Of a DNA stretch of 64,000 bases, positions 43,674 to 55,780 are shown piece by piece. The position numbers and the translations under genes were made by a program. The stretch comes from Hemerocallis citrina (taxonomy: Eukaryota; Streptophyta; Magnoliopsida; Asparagales; Asphodelaceae). Positions within the stretch are counted from its first letter, which is position 1; each line of letters opens with the position of its first letter. The DNA lies in the NCBI GenBank assembly GCA_017893485.1, contig CM030363.1:170859456-170923455 (forward strand), given 5' to 3'. Below the pieces are notes generated by a model. The model did no database searches. It was not told where the DNA came from and saw only the letters and a program-made list of their open reading frames with translations.

Positions 43674-46600
43674 TTACTGACTCCCACCACCACTGCCATA
43701 TGCTGCACCGGAATTGTTACCATAGCTTTCATTACCGTAATTACCACCTCCAGTGTTGGAGTTGTCTCCACTGTAACTACCTCCACCACCACTGTTACCA
43801 TAACCACCACTGTTGCCATAACTGGTGCTGTTGTCACCATACCCGCCACCAGTATTGTAGCCTCCACCACCACCACCACCATAACCACCACCACTGTTAC
43901 CATAGCCACTGTTGTCACCATACCCGCCACCAGTATTGTAGCCTCCACCACCACCACCACCATAACCACCACCACTGTTACCATAGCCACTGTTGTCACC
44001 ATACCCCCCACCATAATTACCACCACCGCCACCACGGAAACCACCAGTTCGGTCATTAGCATAGTTCACTCTAACAACACGGCCGTCAAGTTCCTGAAAG
44101 TGTAGCAATAATAAAAAATGGGAAAGTACCAAACTAAGAGTATAGTGATAAGTCGAAACTGAAGAGGGGCAAAATTAACACATTTACATTTAAGGTAAAT
44201 AAAATAGAAGAAGTTTCTCATTTCAAGAAAAAAGGTGGAGACCCATATTTGGTTGTTTCCAGATATTAGGAAAACCCCATTTGGTTATTGCCAGAAACAT
44301 CATTTTAATTGGAAATAGCTTAGACTATGAATGTAATATAATCAACTTATTCCAAGATTGAAGAAGCATGAAGCCCACTTTTACTTTTGTCAGATTATGA
44401 TTCACGGCTTTTGCCCCCTTCTAAACAATCATCATGTCAGCACACTTTAGTTTGACGACTTATCTGTTCTAATTGTGTTCGTATAAAATATAGACATTAA
44501 ACTATCCTGGCCCTGATCCAAGTTTTTTTAAAACAAAGAGCACTTGTTGTACAAGCTCACAATGAACTGCCAGAGAATAATAATTCTATTGCCTAATTAA
44601 TGGGTGGAACCCATCAAATAGTAATTACTAGAAGATATCTCGTGCCAATCAGATACAGCAACCGTATAGGGAACGTATTGAACCAAGTGAATCTAGTACC
44701 TATTGATCATGATCAATCAGCTGTTAGTATTAATACCCAAAGGCAGTAATCCAACCATTGCAATGAGAAATCACCATTAACGCTTATATAATTAAATAAA
44801 GACCATAGACAAGCTTAGCATTATCAACTACTGAACTAATTAATAGTTCAATATGCACACTGGCAAAAGGAGATAGGCTCGCGCAGTCTGGAGGAATACT
44901 AGTTAAGCCAAACCAATTTGTCGTTTGAGAGTCCTTTTAAAGAAGAGCAAAATGGTTTTGAAAGTTTAAGAGCTTAAAAAATTAAGAACTAACCAAAAAT
45001 GAACGCATATATAATTAAATAAAGACCATAGACAAACTTAGCATTATCAACTACTGAACTAATTAATAGTTCAATATGCACACTGGCAAAAGGAGATAGG
45101 CGCAGTCGGTACGAATACTAGTTAAGCCATACCAATTTGACGGTACGAATACTAGTTAAGCCATACCAATTTGACGTTTGAAAGTCCTTTCAAAGAAGAG
45201 CAAAATGGTTTTGAAAGCTTAAGAGCTTAAAAAATTAAGAACTAACCAAAAATGAAGGCAGCATTTGTTCCTCTATTCAGTAAAAACTTGCTTCAAAAAA
45301 TAATTTAGAAACCAGAGAATGGAAAGAGAGGACAAAAGGTACAGTCCATAATTTCTTTTTGATAGAATTATAAGAATAAATGGAAAAAGGAAACTGGAAA
45401 ATTATAGAGACTAGATTTGCCCGTGGGCACGTGCCTACGGCACGTCTTCAGAACGATACAGCATATGAAAAGCTTATAAACAGTAAATCAACAATTATAT
45501 AGCTCAAATTTGAATAGTATAACAATAATTAGTTGTAAATAAAAGTCCATGTTTGTAACCACTGTTTCCGTTAGTATGTATTTTTTTTCAAGTATTTCTC
45601 CGTATTTTAAATTCTTAATACCTTGTAACTAATTTCTCAATTGATTATATTATACAACTATTTTATAAAAACCCAATTGTTCTTATAAGCCCAACTTCTC
45701 ATTTTATTTTATTATTTATTAATCTGAGCCCAATTTTTATTATAAGCCTAGTAAGTTAATTATTCACTGCTTCAATATTTAAATGATTTGAAGCCAAGCT
45801 CAATTGTTTAATTTTAAGCCCAAATTGTCTAATTATTTAGTGCAAGCCCAATCCTATAATTAAATAATAAAATTGTTTTGAGCCCGATCCAAATCCTATT
45901 CGATCTTGACTCACTAGCCCAAACCCAAACTCTCCTTGTTGACCAGATCAACAAATCCCCATAGATCTCTCCTAATCACTCCCACATCCTGTAATCCCCA
46001 AATTAAATCCCTATCAACTAGCCCTAAAATCCATCCTCATTTATATGGCTGTTATAACACATTTTGTTGCCTTTTAATCTCCTCCACATAATTAGTCATT
46101 GATTCCTGTAACCCCTCCTCCCTATAATCTCTCCCCTCTTTATTATTATCATATTATTATACTTTTATTATATTATAATCTCTCTCTCATGCCTCTCTTC
46201 TCTCCCCCTTCTGTTTCAAAACAAAACCCAAACCCCAACTTCATCTTCCTCCTCCCTCCCGCTCACTTCCTCTCTCCGTTTCGTCTTCAACCAAAACCAA
46301 GCCAAACCCACTTCCCTTCACCGTCACCTCCTAGCCGCCATCGACCCCCCTCTCGTCGCTTAATGCCCTCGTCATCCCCCCATACCCATCACCTAAGTGC
46401 ACTCCGCCAATGCCAGCGCCTTCACCTTCTCCCCTCTCCTCGCCGCTCGAGCCTGCATTGCCTCCGCCTTCGAGTTTGACCCCGTTTACAACCTCCCTGC
46501 AAGCCCTGAAGATCCGTCGCCCCTCGTCGCCACCGTCGAAAACCCCGTAGCTCTGCCATTCTCGTCCTCTGTTTCGGAAGCGAAACAAAGCTCTCAGTCG

Positions 46601-49600
46601 AAGCTGCCGCTATCATCGCTGTCGTCGCTTCCCGACCGCAGCGTCGACGTTGCTGCAGTCGTCGCCAAGCCACCATCAGTCACAGTCGACCTCGCCTCCG
46701 CCTCCTCTGTTTCCTCCGAAAAAATAGAGCTCTGGTCACTTCGCTCGCCCTCGCCGCGGTGCAGCTCCCCTGCGCCGTCGCTCGCCACCTGAGCGCCGCC
46801 GCCGTCAGCCACCCTCGCCTCTCCGCGAGCGTCACGCCGCCCCAATCACAGTCATCGCACCGCAATCCTCCGATCTCTCTCTCACACTGTCGTGAGGTAG
46901 GAAGAGATCACCGATTGGCTACTTTTGGTGTTCTGTGTTTTGGCGCATCGAATCCCTTTTGCTATCCTGTGTTTGGACCGGATTCGGTGTGTGGATCTGA
47001 GTTGCTGTGATTGCTTTGTTTGCTGGTTGTTTCTTCGCCGCTCTTTGCACGTATTTCGCACGTGATTTTGAGAGTTCGCCGGTTATTCTCTTTTTGAATC
47101 GTCAAATCAGGCAAGTATCTCTTGTACAAATTCATTGTTCTAGTACAAACTTCTTTGCATAAATACTGCAAATATATTCCTTGATTCTAATTCACATTCA
47201 TAAGTCGAATTGAAACCTGTTGTTATACTTAATTCGTCGATCCCGTATTCGCATATGATCGCGAATACTTTATTGTCATATGCATTACACGAACACGATG
47301 ATACAAACATATGTACTTTTAGGGTTATACATGATGATGTGAATGATTATTTTACCCATGATAATAGTTTTAATGTTGTTATATTATCTTTTAAATTTTG
47401 ATTAAGTTTTATACATGCTATCAATCACTTTGTAGTTGAAATTATTGTTTTATATAACCCTAAAATATTGTTGACCCATATTTGTAATAAAAACTATACC
47501 CAAGTATGACATTTTAAACTGCATGTTTTGCATCTCATGACTTAGAACATATTTCCTGCAAAATTTCTTGATGTTCCTGTCCATATCTTGACATTGTCCT
47601 CATTACATTATGATCATGTTAAATTAAAATAAAAGTAACAAGCCGGGGTATAAGAGAAAAGATTTAAGTAGTGGGCAATATAGAAGAGCGTACTCGGACG
47701 GGAGCTCGTGGTTTCCCGATGCAAGTTGCAAGTACAAGTTGCAAGTTTGCAAATTACAAGTTTACATGTTCACGTTACAAGTTACACTCTACATATTCCA
47801 CATTGCACGTATCTCGATACAACAGTGAATGTACATATTTTTCCGAGTACGTGACCTATAAAACCCACCACTAAGTCTAAACGCAACTGATTGTAAGTAG
47901 CAACCATATAATAAAAAGATGGATGCATGAAGTGCTACCTAGATAGAGATCAAACATTAGACTTAAGATTTACACGTGCACTTGCACGATCCAATTTCAT
48001 GTTGCATGTTCATGTTGACTTGACATTTGTTTACTTGATTACTTGTTTTGCATGCCACTTGTTTCATAATGCCTTGTTCATAATCATGTTTACATATTGC
48101 ATTTCCCCTACTTCATGACTCGATTCCTTGCTATCTTTTCCTTTTATCTTTTGTTTAGTTTTGTACATGTTCCCTTAGCTTGTACCGCTTGCGGCCCATG
48201 ACTTGTATTAACGGACGTCTCCTTGTTTTCTTTTTCTTTTCCTTATGTAATAATGTACTTGCAGGCCCAAATGGGGAGTTATCAGAAGGTATCGCTGATC
48301 AAGTGTTTTAGCCTTATTGTTTATCATGTTATCTTTAGTTTATGTTTTATTTCATGCAACTCTTTATTGTAATCCGGACTTGTTTGACCCGTAACTATTT
48401 GTATTTTCTAGTTGTTGGTTATGTTATGAACTATATTATGAACTTTCATTATCATATTGTGATTTTGCATGCCTGCGTGGTTTGCTTTGTCATCTTGTTG
48501 TTGAGTTACTTGTACAGCTCATGAATGGTGTTCGCATCATTCACTGGGCCTTCGTCATGGACTCGAATTCTCTCATTTTGGGAAGCGGAGCGTGACAATG
48601 TTTCCATAAGTGTGTGTGTATATATATATATAGAGAGAGAGAGATAATTAAATAAATAAAAGAGTTGTTTTGGGGATTTGAATTTGAGTTTTGGGGGGGG
48701 ACTTTTTGGGGGGGGATGTGTTTCGTGAGTATAGATCTGAGCTTTTGATTTTGGGGAGATTGAAGGAGAGCCACTTGATAACTTTCTTTGTGTTTTATTA
48801 TATATATAACCACTGTCTTAAATTTCCTTCGATACGACCGAATTTTCGTTTTGATTAGCTTGCTGATACGAAATCACATATTTTATACTCTATATCGTTT
48901 TGGACCGAAATGTATAGATTTCAGCCGAAATTACCGAAATATCGGCCGAAATATCACCCGAAATAAACACATGTTATTGTAAATATATTAAGAAAATTTG
49001 TTTTACTTTTTGCATGTCTTTCAATATAGGACCTTAAGCTAAAATAATGTGAGGATTTCGTATTGCTATTGTTTGTATATATGCAAAGTCAAGTAAGTTC
49101 ATTAACTAATACATTTTTTTTCAAATCAATGCAAATTCAATTTAGTTATATACTTATATTACATTCTCTTCTATATTATTGTTAAATTATGCCAAGATTT
49201 ACCGTAATTGATTCATGTCATTAGTTACATTATACAGTATTTTATATGATAAATGACATGTAGGACATATACTGTCTTATTTAGAAACAAAAAAATATAT
49301 TTATTGAGTATAGGAAATGAACATCCGATATGATATACTGTCTTATGGGTTGTTTGACAGGAGGATCAAATGTATATTTCCGTATACTATAGTAGGGAGA
49401 AATTTTTCAACCTATGCCAAGTTCTCTCCCCATATGCATGCCGTTTTCCAACAACAGTCTGTTTGGCAATATCAAGTGCATCTTGCTATGTTCGACAAGG
49501 GCACAGGCACATGCACCCAAGCTTAGGCAAGTGCTTAATCTAAATTTTTCATAGAGGTAGTTTCCACTAGTGCCCAACCTCAACTAATTAAAGTGCCCAA

Positions 49601-50619
49601 CCTGAGCCCATTTAGGTGGCACATAGCCCAGTATAGTGAATTAGATTCCTTAATTAAAAACAAACCTGGGACCCATGTGCGGTATGGAGAAACTAAAATG
49701 CCCCATCATCTCTTTAATTAATTTAGATTGAAATGCCCAATGTGAAATTGTCGTTTTCCCAATCATAATACAAACTAACATTCATTTAAACTCGATAAAG
49801 GAATGTGTGGTCTCCTGCCACTTTGGATTAATATTGAAACATCCAAAAGAAAGAAACAAATACAAAAATTGTTTACTTTGTATGGTTTTATAAATTAACT
49901 ACTACTAATAACTAGTACATAATGTGCTTCATTTCAAGAAAACCTCTCCCTCTGCCCATCTAGGTACCCTTATTTCAACATAGCATTCTCCTTTTCTTTT
50001 ATGTTGATCAACCAACAACAACAAACAAACAAAAAACGCAAATGAATGCATAGGCATGAGATTTCACGTCCTAAACCCCAATTCGCTAAATGAGCAGCAT
50101 GACGTAATTTTCAAAAAAAAATTCGAATATTATTACTGTCAAAAGTAATTACCTTCCCATCCATGGCATTGATAGCGGAAGAGGCTTCTTCAGTAGATGC
50201 AAATGTGACAAATCCAAACCCTCTGGATCTTCCACTCTCCCTGTCCATAATAACTCTACCTGCAAATGTAAAAGAATCAAATTATTTTAGGTTTAGGAAC
50301 AATTGCATTCTACAAGAATAGAAATATTGCAGAGAGAATAGCCGCATGTACTTTCAACAACTTCACCACAGCTGGTGAATGCATTCCGCAGGGTATGATC
50401 ATCTGTATTCCATGAGAGGCCTAATGGAAACAAAAAGAGATATTTCTGGGTATCAGAAACAAGGTCAAAACCAAACAACATAATGAGCTTTGAGAAATGA
50501 TTTATCAGACCTCCAACAAAAACTTTAGATGATGACATGCACCGTATTGCTTGATAAACAGATGGATTGGTATTGCCGACTTGTTTGACAAGATTCCCGA
50601 TTCTATTAGCGAAAGCCAT
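43674..50619 (-). CDS. Glycine-rich RNA-binding protein, RRM plus Gly-rich tail, probably mitochondrial; 4 coding exons
   Basis: Coding exons on the minus strand: 50511-50619, 50352-50420, 50153-50259 and 43674-44093, all with GT..AG introns and agreeing phases, giving 234 residues. The N-terminus (about 30 residues with Arg/Lys, Ser and no acidic residues) looks like a mitochondrial presequence ('[15 protein letters not shown]'), as in plant mitochondrial GR-RBPs. One RRM follows: RNP2 'KVFVGGLSW', RNP1 'RGFGFVTF' and '[14 protein letters not shown]'. The tail from about residue 110 is Gly/Tyr/Asn-rich with two 27-residue repeats. Such proteins bind RNA, assist organelle RNA processing and often respond to cold. 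A 5'-UTR intron (about 50623-52157) precedes exon 1, with UTR exon at about 52158-52220. Intron 3 is 6059 bp because of a Helitron-like element and a solo LTR; splice sites are intact, so expression is plausible. Confidence 0.92.
43831..43992 (-). repeat. Two 81-bp repeats in the glycine-rich tail
   Basis: 'ttgtcaccatacccgccacc' starts at 43831 and 43912, with a partial third start at 43993: spacing is exactly 81 bp (27 codons), nearly identical copies. The frame is kept, so the tail length changes by 27 residues per unit. Confidence 0.93.
44781..45262. repeat. 223-bp tandem duplication in intron 3
   Basis: The block starting 'cgcttatataattaaataaa' (44781) recurs from 45004 with few changes. 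The second copy has an extra 34-bp internal duplication ('cggtacgaatactagttaag' at 45107 and 45141). Confidence 0.9.
45411..48805 (-). mobile_element. Helitron-like non-autonomous element in intron 3, split by a solo LTR
   Basis: On the minus strand its 3' end is a short GC hairpin (gcccacgggc) followed by CTAG and then T, the Helitron end rule, at 45411. Sequence to 45553 and from 48603 to about 48805 matches the copy at 62575-63213: the shared phrases 'gcccgtgggcac', 'gtaaataaaagtccatgttt' and 'ttctttgtgttttattatat'. The opposite (5') end near 48805 is eroded and lacks the TC seen in the other copy. No coding sequence, so it depended on other elements. Confidence 0.72.
45554..48597 (+). mobile_element. 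Solo LTR, 3044 bp, with perfect target duplication
   Basis: TGTAACC...CGTGACA flanked by ATGTT at 45549-45553 and 48598-48602. The related Helitron at 62575 shows the empty site as one uninterrupted 'gtccatgtttctattag'. There is no internal region or second LTR, so recombination between two LTRs left one. It includes a CT- and CpG-rich leader at about 46100-46900 with chance Pro/Ser-rich open frames, and U5-like sequence to 48597. Same family as 1-2502. Chromovirus origin is inferred from the end sequences. Confidence 0.88.
48806..50152. other. Rest of intron 3, no element recognised
   Basis: AT-rich intron with a short cluster of 'ccgaaat' repeats at about 48900-48965. I see no gene or defined repeat in the remainder. 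Confidence 0.6.
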
Positions 50620-51240
50620 TGTCTACAACATAAAACAGAACAGAAAGAAGTAAATGAACTAGGCAACTCAAATATGAGATACAGACATCTTATCTTGCAC
50701 AACAATCTTAAAAAAAACAGATATATACAAAAATGAACAAGAGGATGTGAAAATAAAAACATTCGATTTTTGTTCAAAACAAGTCAGGGCACTTATTAGC
50801 ATCCCTTACCTACGCAGCAATGCAACAAGTTGCAAGAAAATACATGGAATGCTGTCAATAGCAATCTACCAATCATGTAAAAGAACAGCTTTGAAAATCT
50901 CTATACGCTCAAATGCACTCCACAACTAAAAATAGTACAAAAGAAATGCAAGCTTTATCCTCAATTGAACCCACCTTTAAAACAACTTTACTTAATGTAC
51001 TCATTCTCATTATACAAAACTGAAACCTAAAGAACAAGGAAAAGGCCAAACTGCAACAAACTTCACAAGAAAGCAAAAAATTAACAAACCCAAAAACTTC
51101 CTTTTTCCATTTTGAAAACTTCAACAACCCAAAATCAATGTCATAAAGAAACTTTTGATTAACTTTCTGCATTTTCGCCTATGAAAAAACAGTGAAAACA
51201 AACAAACACAAAAATCAGCTAGCTCAATTCAACCAAAATG

Positions 51241-52045
51241 ATAACTTTCCACCTTATATCAACAATCCACAGAACTCCATAAAATGTAAGCATCAAAATC
51301 CCTATTCATTGATCAAACTACTCATCATCAAAACCAAACCAAACCAAACCATTTAATTAGCCTAACAAACTACCCTAAGTTTAGTAATGAGGCAATAAAT
51401 AAAAATTAAAAAAACTAAATATTTTCTTTTAATAATTTAAAAAACCATAACTTTCCATCATGTATCAACAACCAACACAATCCCCGCATAAATTTAACCA
51501 TCAAAATCACCCTTTTCGTAATAAATTTCTCACCATCAAAACCAAATCAAATCAGAGACCATTTCGATACTAAATATAACAAGCTTTCCATCATATAGTA
51601 AAAAAAGGCACAAGAGTTAGCTCAATCAATCAAAATGTCAACTTTCCATCATATATCAACAACCAACACAATTCTATATGAAATTTAACCATCGAACTCC
51701 CATTTTTCTGATCCAATTTCCCTCCAAAAACCTTATCAAATCAAATTATTTCCATAATTACCAATCAAAATATCAACTTTCTAATATACATCAACAAAAA
51801 ACACAATTCTACACAAAATTAAACCATCAAAATCCCAATTTTGAGATTCAATTTCAACACCAAAAACCTAACCAAATCAAACCATTTCGATAATTATCAA
51901 TCAAAATCTCAACTTTCCATCATACACCAACAACAACAGAACTCTACACAACAATCAAACCATCAAAAATCCAATTTTTGTGATCCAATTTCTCACTATA
52001 AAAAACCAACCAAATCAACACCATTTCGACAACTAATAAAACAAA
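51241..52045. repeat. Decayed minisatellite in the 5'-UTR intron of the RNA-binding protein gene
   Basis: A unit containing 'caactttccatcatatatca', 'acacaattct', 'accatcaaaatccc' and 'aaaccatttcgataa' recurs at about 51241, 51447, 51639, 51774 and 51910. The last three starts are 135-136 bp apart. Confidence 0.75.
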
Positions 52046-52157
52046 CTAATCAAACCAAATGCAATCTACCACAAATGGAACTAACCCTAAACGAATGGGA
52101 ACGAAAGGATCAAAAATTTGAAGATCTAGAGTTAGGGTTTTAGAGTGAGAAAGCCAT

Positions 52158-52235
52158 TACCTTTTTCTGGAGAGAGGCGAAGGTTTAGTCAAGGTTTTAC
52201 GAAAAGAAATGGAGACAAGTGGGATATTTAATACG
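52158..52235 (-). promoter_or_regulatory. Promoter and non-coding first exon of the RNA-binding protein gene
   Basis: Minus-strand TATA-like 'tattaaata' (52225-52233) lies beyond a leader ending in the donor 'gaaaaag|gtaatggc' (52157). The acceptor 'atgttgtag|aca' lies just before the start codon at 50619. The LINE insertion begins about 270 bp further upstream, so distal promoter sequence has been displaced. Confidence 0.55.
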
Positions 52236-53562
52236 CCCCGCCGTCTAATTCTGTCCGTCCATTCTGATTATTGTTTTCTATATTCATTTATGACCGTTGG
52301 ATCGTGTGTGCTGGAGATATTTTCTCTACTATCCGGCCCAATAACCGCTCAGAAAGGAATGTTCGTCAAAATAATAGCGTCTTCATCTTTCAGTAGTTTC
52401 CGAAAGCGAAAAAAATTAAATGGTGGAAAATTTGGCCGCGGGTGAGCAAAATGCCACGGGAGTTGTCTTATAATATGTCAAGATAGTAAGACTGCTTTTG
52501 GATCAAAAGGCATGTCAGCTTATCTTTAAAAAACCTTACATCAAATTTCGTGCTGAGGGTAAGAGCCACGGTGACTTGGTAATGTCCCCCACCTTCTCCT
52601 CCTCCTCCACCTTCTCCTCCTCCTCTCCAATCTGAATCTGAATCAACCTTGTACTTCTTCTTGATCTTGCCGTCTTCTTCTTCTGACTTCGTCTCCATGT
52701 CTTCCTTCTTCCTCTTGTGGACTTCTGATGATGATTTCATCTCCATCATGCTACTTTAGCTCCTTGAACAAAGCAAACAAAAACTCCATATAGTGGATCG
52801 TCCTCTTCACAACCTTGTCCACCTCCGTTGTCATGCTCTCGGAGCTCGAACTCAGTGGGTGTGGACCCAATAAGAGGGCCTGTCACCCCCTCGCCCCAAC
52901 ACCTACTGAATACTTGTGCCTACGGTCCCCCTGACACCCCCTCAGCAACCGTCACCACCTCACTCAACCCCTATACCTATTCCCATTATTTTGGCCCCCC
53001 TCACAGCACCCTCACAACCCACTCTCCACCTGAACCCCTTCCCTGAGAAGAAGGTAGCTCAGAGGCTCAGACGAGCACACTCCCCGACGCGTGCACACCG
53101 AAGTGCGCATCAACGCCGAGAGGGGAGGAGCTATAGTCATCATCGCCATGAAGAGGAGTCTCACAGGAACTATAGTCATCATCACCGAGAAGAGGAGCCT
53201 TATGGGGACGTGCCCAAAGATGGGGTCCTCCTACCGGCCACGAAGGACGTAAGAAAACCCCCTACAGGCCAGTGTCACCCCCACAGTATGGGACACAACC
53301 AGAGGAGTTACAAACAAGACCCACGTCGGCAATACCATCCTCCAACCCAATACAAGCATCAGTACCAACACAAGAAAACCAATTCACACATCCAAATTGC
53401 AGACTCTACCCACCACCACAAACACCACAGGGCTTATCAAGAACCTCTACAAACCTCTCCGACCAAGGCCCCTCACCCCAGCCCCAACCATCACTCCATT
53501 CCACCACCTCAGAGAGACACTAATCCAACACTTAAATCCTGCGTCGAGCGGGCCCACGTGGA

Positions 53563-55780
53563 CAGGGGCGGAGGCACAGCCAGCCCAGGGTGAGCGGCCG
53601 CTCACCCTGGACTTGGCTAGCCCGCCCAGCCCCCTATATTGGACGGTGGAATTTTTTAAATTAAAAGTAGCTCGCTCCCCCTGATCTTGCCCCAAATGCT
53701 CTCCTGCTCCTACTTCGACCCAAAATCAAAGCAGCCCGCTCCATTTTTTCTCCCCAAGCCCAATTACTCACAAATCACAATCCCCTTCTAAGTTCTAATC
53801 GCAATTCCTCTTCGTCAGTTCTTCTTCGATTCCATTTCGGCTCATTCCAAACCCTAGCTCCCCATCTAATCCCCTAATTTCCGAACCTCTAATTCCCCAA
53901 ATCTTCTCCAATTTGCAAACCCTAGCTCCCTTTCTCATATTCGCAGTGGCAGAAATCCTAGCTCCCAAATCTTTTCTCATCTTCCCCAAAATCCAGTTTA
54001 TCATGAATCCCAACTCTTCCCATCTTTGCTTGCTGCTCCTTTGAAACCCTAGCTCCCAATTTTGAAGGTGGTGGTCTTGCTTGCTCCGAAACGGAAAAAC
54101 ACTAGCCAGTTTATGAAGGTGGTGCTCCTCCGAAACCCTAGCTCCCAATGCTCATCTTTGGCTGCGCCATTCAGCGGGGTACTCATCAGTATCAGTTCTT
54201 CTTCCTTGTAGTTGTGGTTCATGTTCAATTAAAATTAGATTGATAATAGAGACCAGTTGTTAAATGTTTGTTAATAGACTGATAATAGATTGATAATTAG
54301 ATTGATAATAGATTGATAATAGCTGACTATGTAATATACTTTGATTTTCTTATTTTGAACTGACTGTTTGTGAGTTGAAAGATCATGTTTGGAACTGAAA
54401 TGCTAGTGCATAAAACTTTCTCATTCGTATTCTTTCTTTAATCCAAAATTGTATAGTCATTACACTAAACTTTAGAGTCATTACACTAAGATTATGGGAA
54501 GTGGGAACAACAACTGTGGGGTTCTTCGCCCGTCGAAAAGGGTGGTCCTGACCAGTAGCCAGTAGGTAAACAATGCCTTTAATTTTCCTTTCCTTGAATG
54601 TCTCATCTGAACAATATCTGTAGTGAAAACAGAAAGTCAAATGTTGATCTTTAATGATGATAATGATGCTAAATTAAATGTGAAAACAGGCTGTATTTGA
54701 GTGATAATGATAATGATAATGATAATGATGTTCTTTTTAGTATACATAGCACAATGGATAATTGGATATATTGGGAGCTATTACAGTTAACTTTTGTGTA
54801 AGGAAAGGTTGAAGCTTTCTGTTCACAGAGAAAGCAGGCCGTAGTATACTTTATCTTAAAATTCTTAAAACATTTTACCAGTATTTGCATTTTTGAGTGA
54901 ATGAACAATAACGTTGTCATGACTTCTTTGGCAGAGACACTTCAAGATATTTGTCTGTGAAGCAAAGCTAGTAAGTATTTATCTGTAACTCTGTGTGTGA
55001 TGCTTTAGGATATTTGTCTATAAATTGCTCTCATATATATGTTAATTATTGTTTTTTGGGTGTCTAGGTTTGCTTTGGAAAATCTAAACATATTCAATAC
55101 AAATTTCTCCACCACTATTTCTGATTATATTGTTCTTTTTTGCAAAAATCAATAGCACATTGGCTTGTTATTTTGTTAGTTTGTTGAGAAGAGGAAGATG
55201 TGTTAAATTGTTCATTAGACTCCTGAAGAGTAAATAGTTTGTTGTTATAGTTCATTGCTGTTGACGGGATGCTTACTCATTTTCAATGTTTGTGCAGATC
55301 CATCTAGAGAACTTTGTAAGGAGAAAAAATTGCTTTACAAGTTGATTTCAGGATTGCATTCATCAATCTCATTGCACATAGCTTCTGATTATCTAAAGGT
55401 GAAGAGATTATACCTTGTCCTATCTATAATACTTATAATGCTTTTGGGTTGATTTCTTATTTATTTAATTAATTCTAGAGCCATATATATAGTTTTGTCT
55501 CTCAAATCTGCTAGCTCACTTTATTTTCTTCTTTGTTTATTTTGGAATTTTCCATTATGTGCTTAGAGGCATTAAAGATTTACAGTATACTTATTATTGT
55601 TGTTCCTGTACATCATAAACCCCTAAGTGGGGTGAGATTTTTGTGATTGAAACACACACATTCGTTGTCCTTTTCTTATGAATTTCAGTTAAGCTGCAAT
55701 AAGACAAGTATATGACTTTTATAAATTTTTAGTTCTTGTAATTCCACTCCCGGTAGATGTAAATCCTGGCTCTGCCACTG
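53563..55780 (+). mobile_element. Non-autonomous hAT element, Tip100-like ends, carrying an ERO1-like exon
   Basis: Terminal inverted repeats CAGGGGCGGAGGCA (left) and CAGTGGCAGAGCCA (right, reverse complement), with an 8-bp target duplication CACGTGGA (53555-53562) / CACGTGGG (55781-55788), 7 of 8 identical. The CAGGGGCGGAG end is the one I know from Tip100-type hAT elements. There is no transposase frame. Contents: a CT-rich segment with repeated 'aaccctagctccc', a short TGATAATGATAA microsatellite (about 54650-54728) and one recognisable gene exon (55298-55398). Inserted in LINE ORF1. Confidence 0.87.
55298..55398 (+). pseudogene. Captured exon of an ERO1-like oxidoreductin gene inside the hAT element
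   Basis: An open stretch after acceptor 'tttgtgcag' and ending at 'ctaaag|gtgaag' codes 'LYKLISGLHSSISLHIASDY', the highly conserved helix of ERO1, the ER membrane flavoprotein that oxidises protein disulfide isomerase. Only this exon is recognisable; the flavin- and cysteine-bearing exons are absent. Another exon-like piece with AG/GT borders lies at about 54935-54970, unassigned. Borders of the captured genomic piece are unknown. Confidence 0.75.

Noticed and set aside
43608..44105. Thr- and His-rich plus-strand frames
   Set aside because: Reverse complement of the glycine-rich exon of the RNA-binding protein gene.
46099..46865. Pro/Ser-rich and Arg-rich frames resembling a gene start
   Set aside because: They lie in the GC-rich leader of the solo LTR, on both strands, with no domain or splice-supported continuation.
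47671..48118. Small frames in the right part of the solo LTR
   Set aside because: Short, no domain, inside U5-like sequence.
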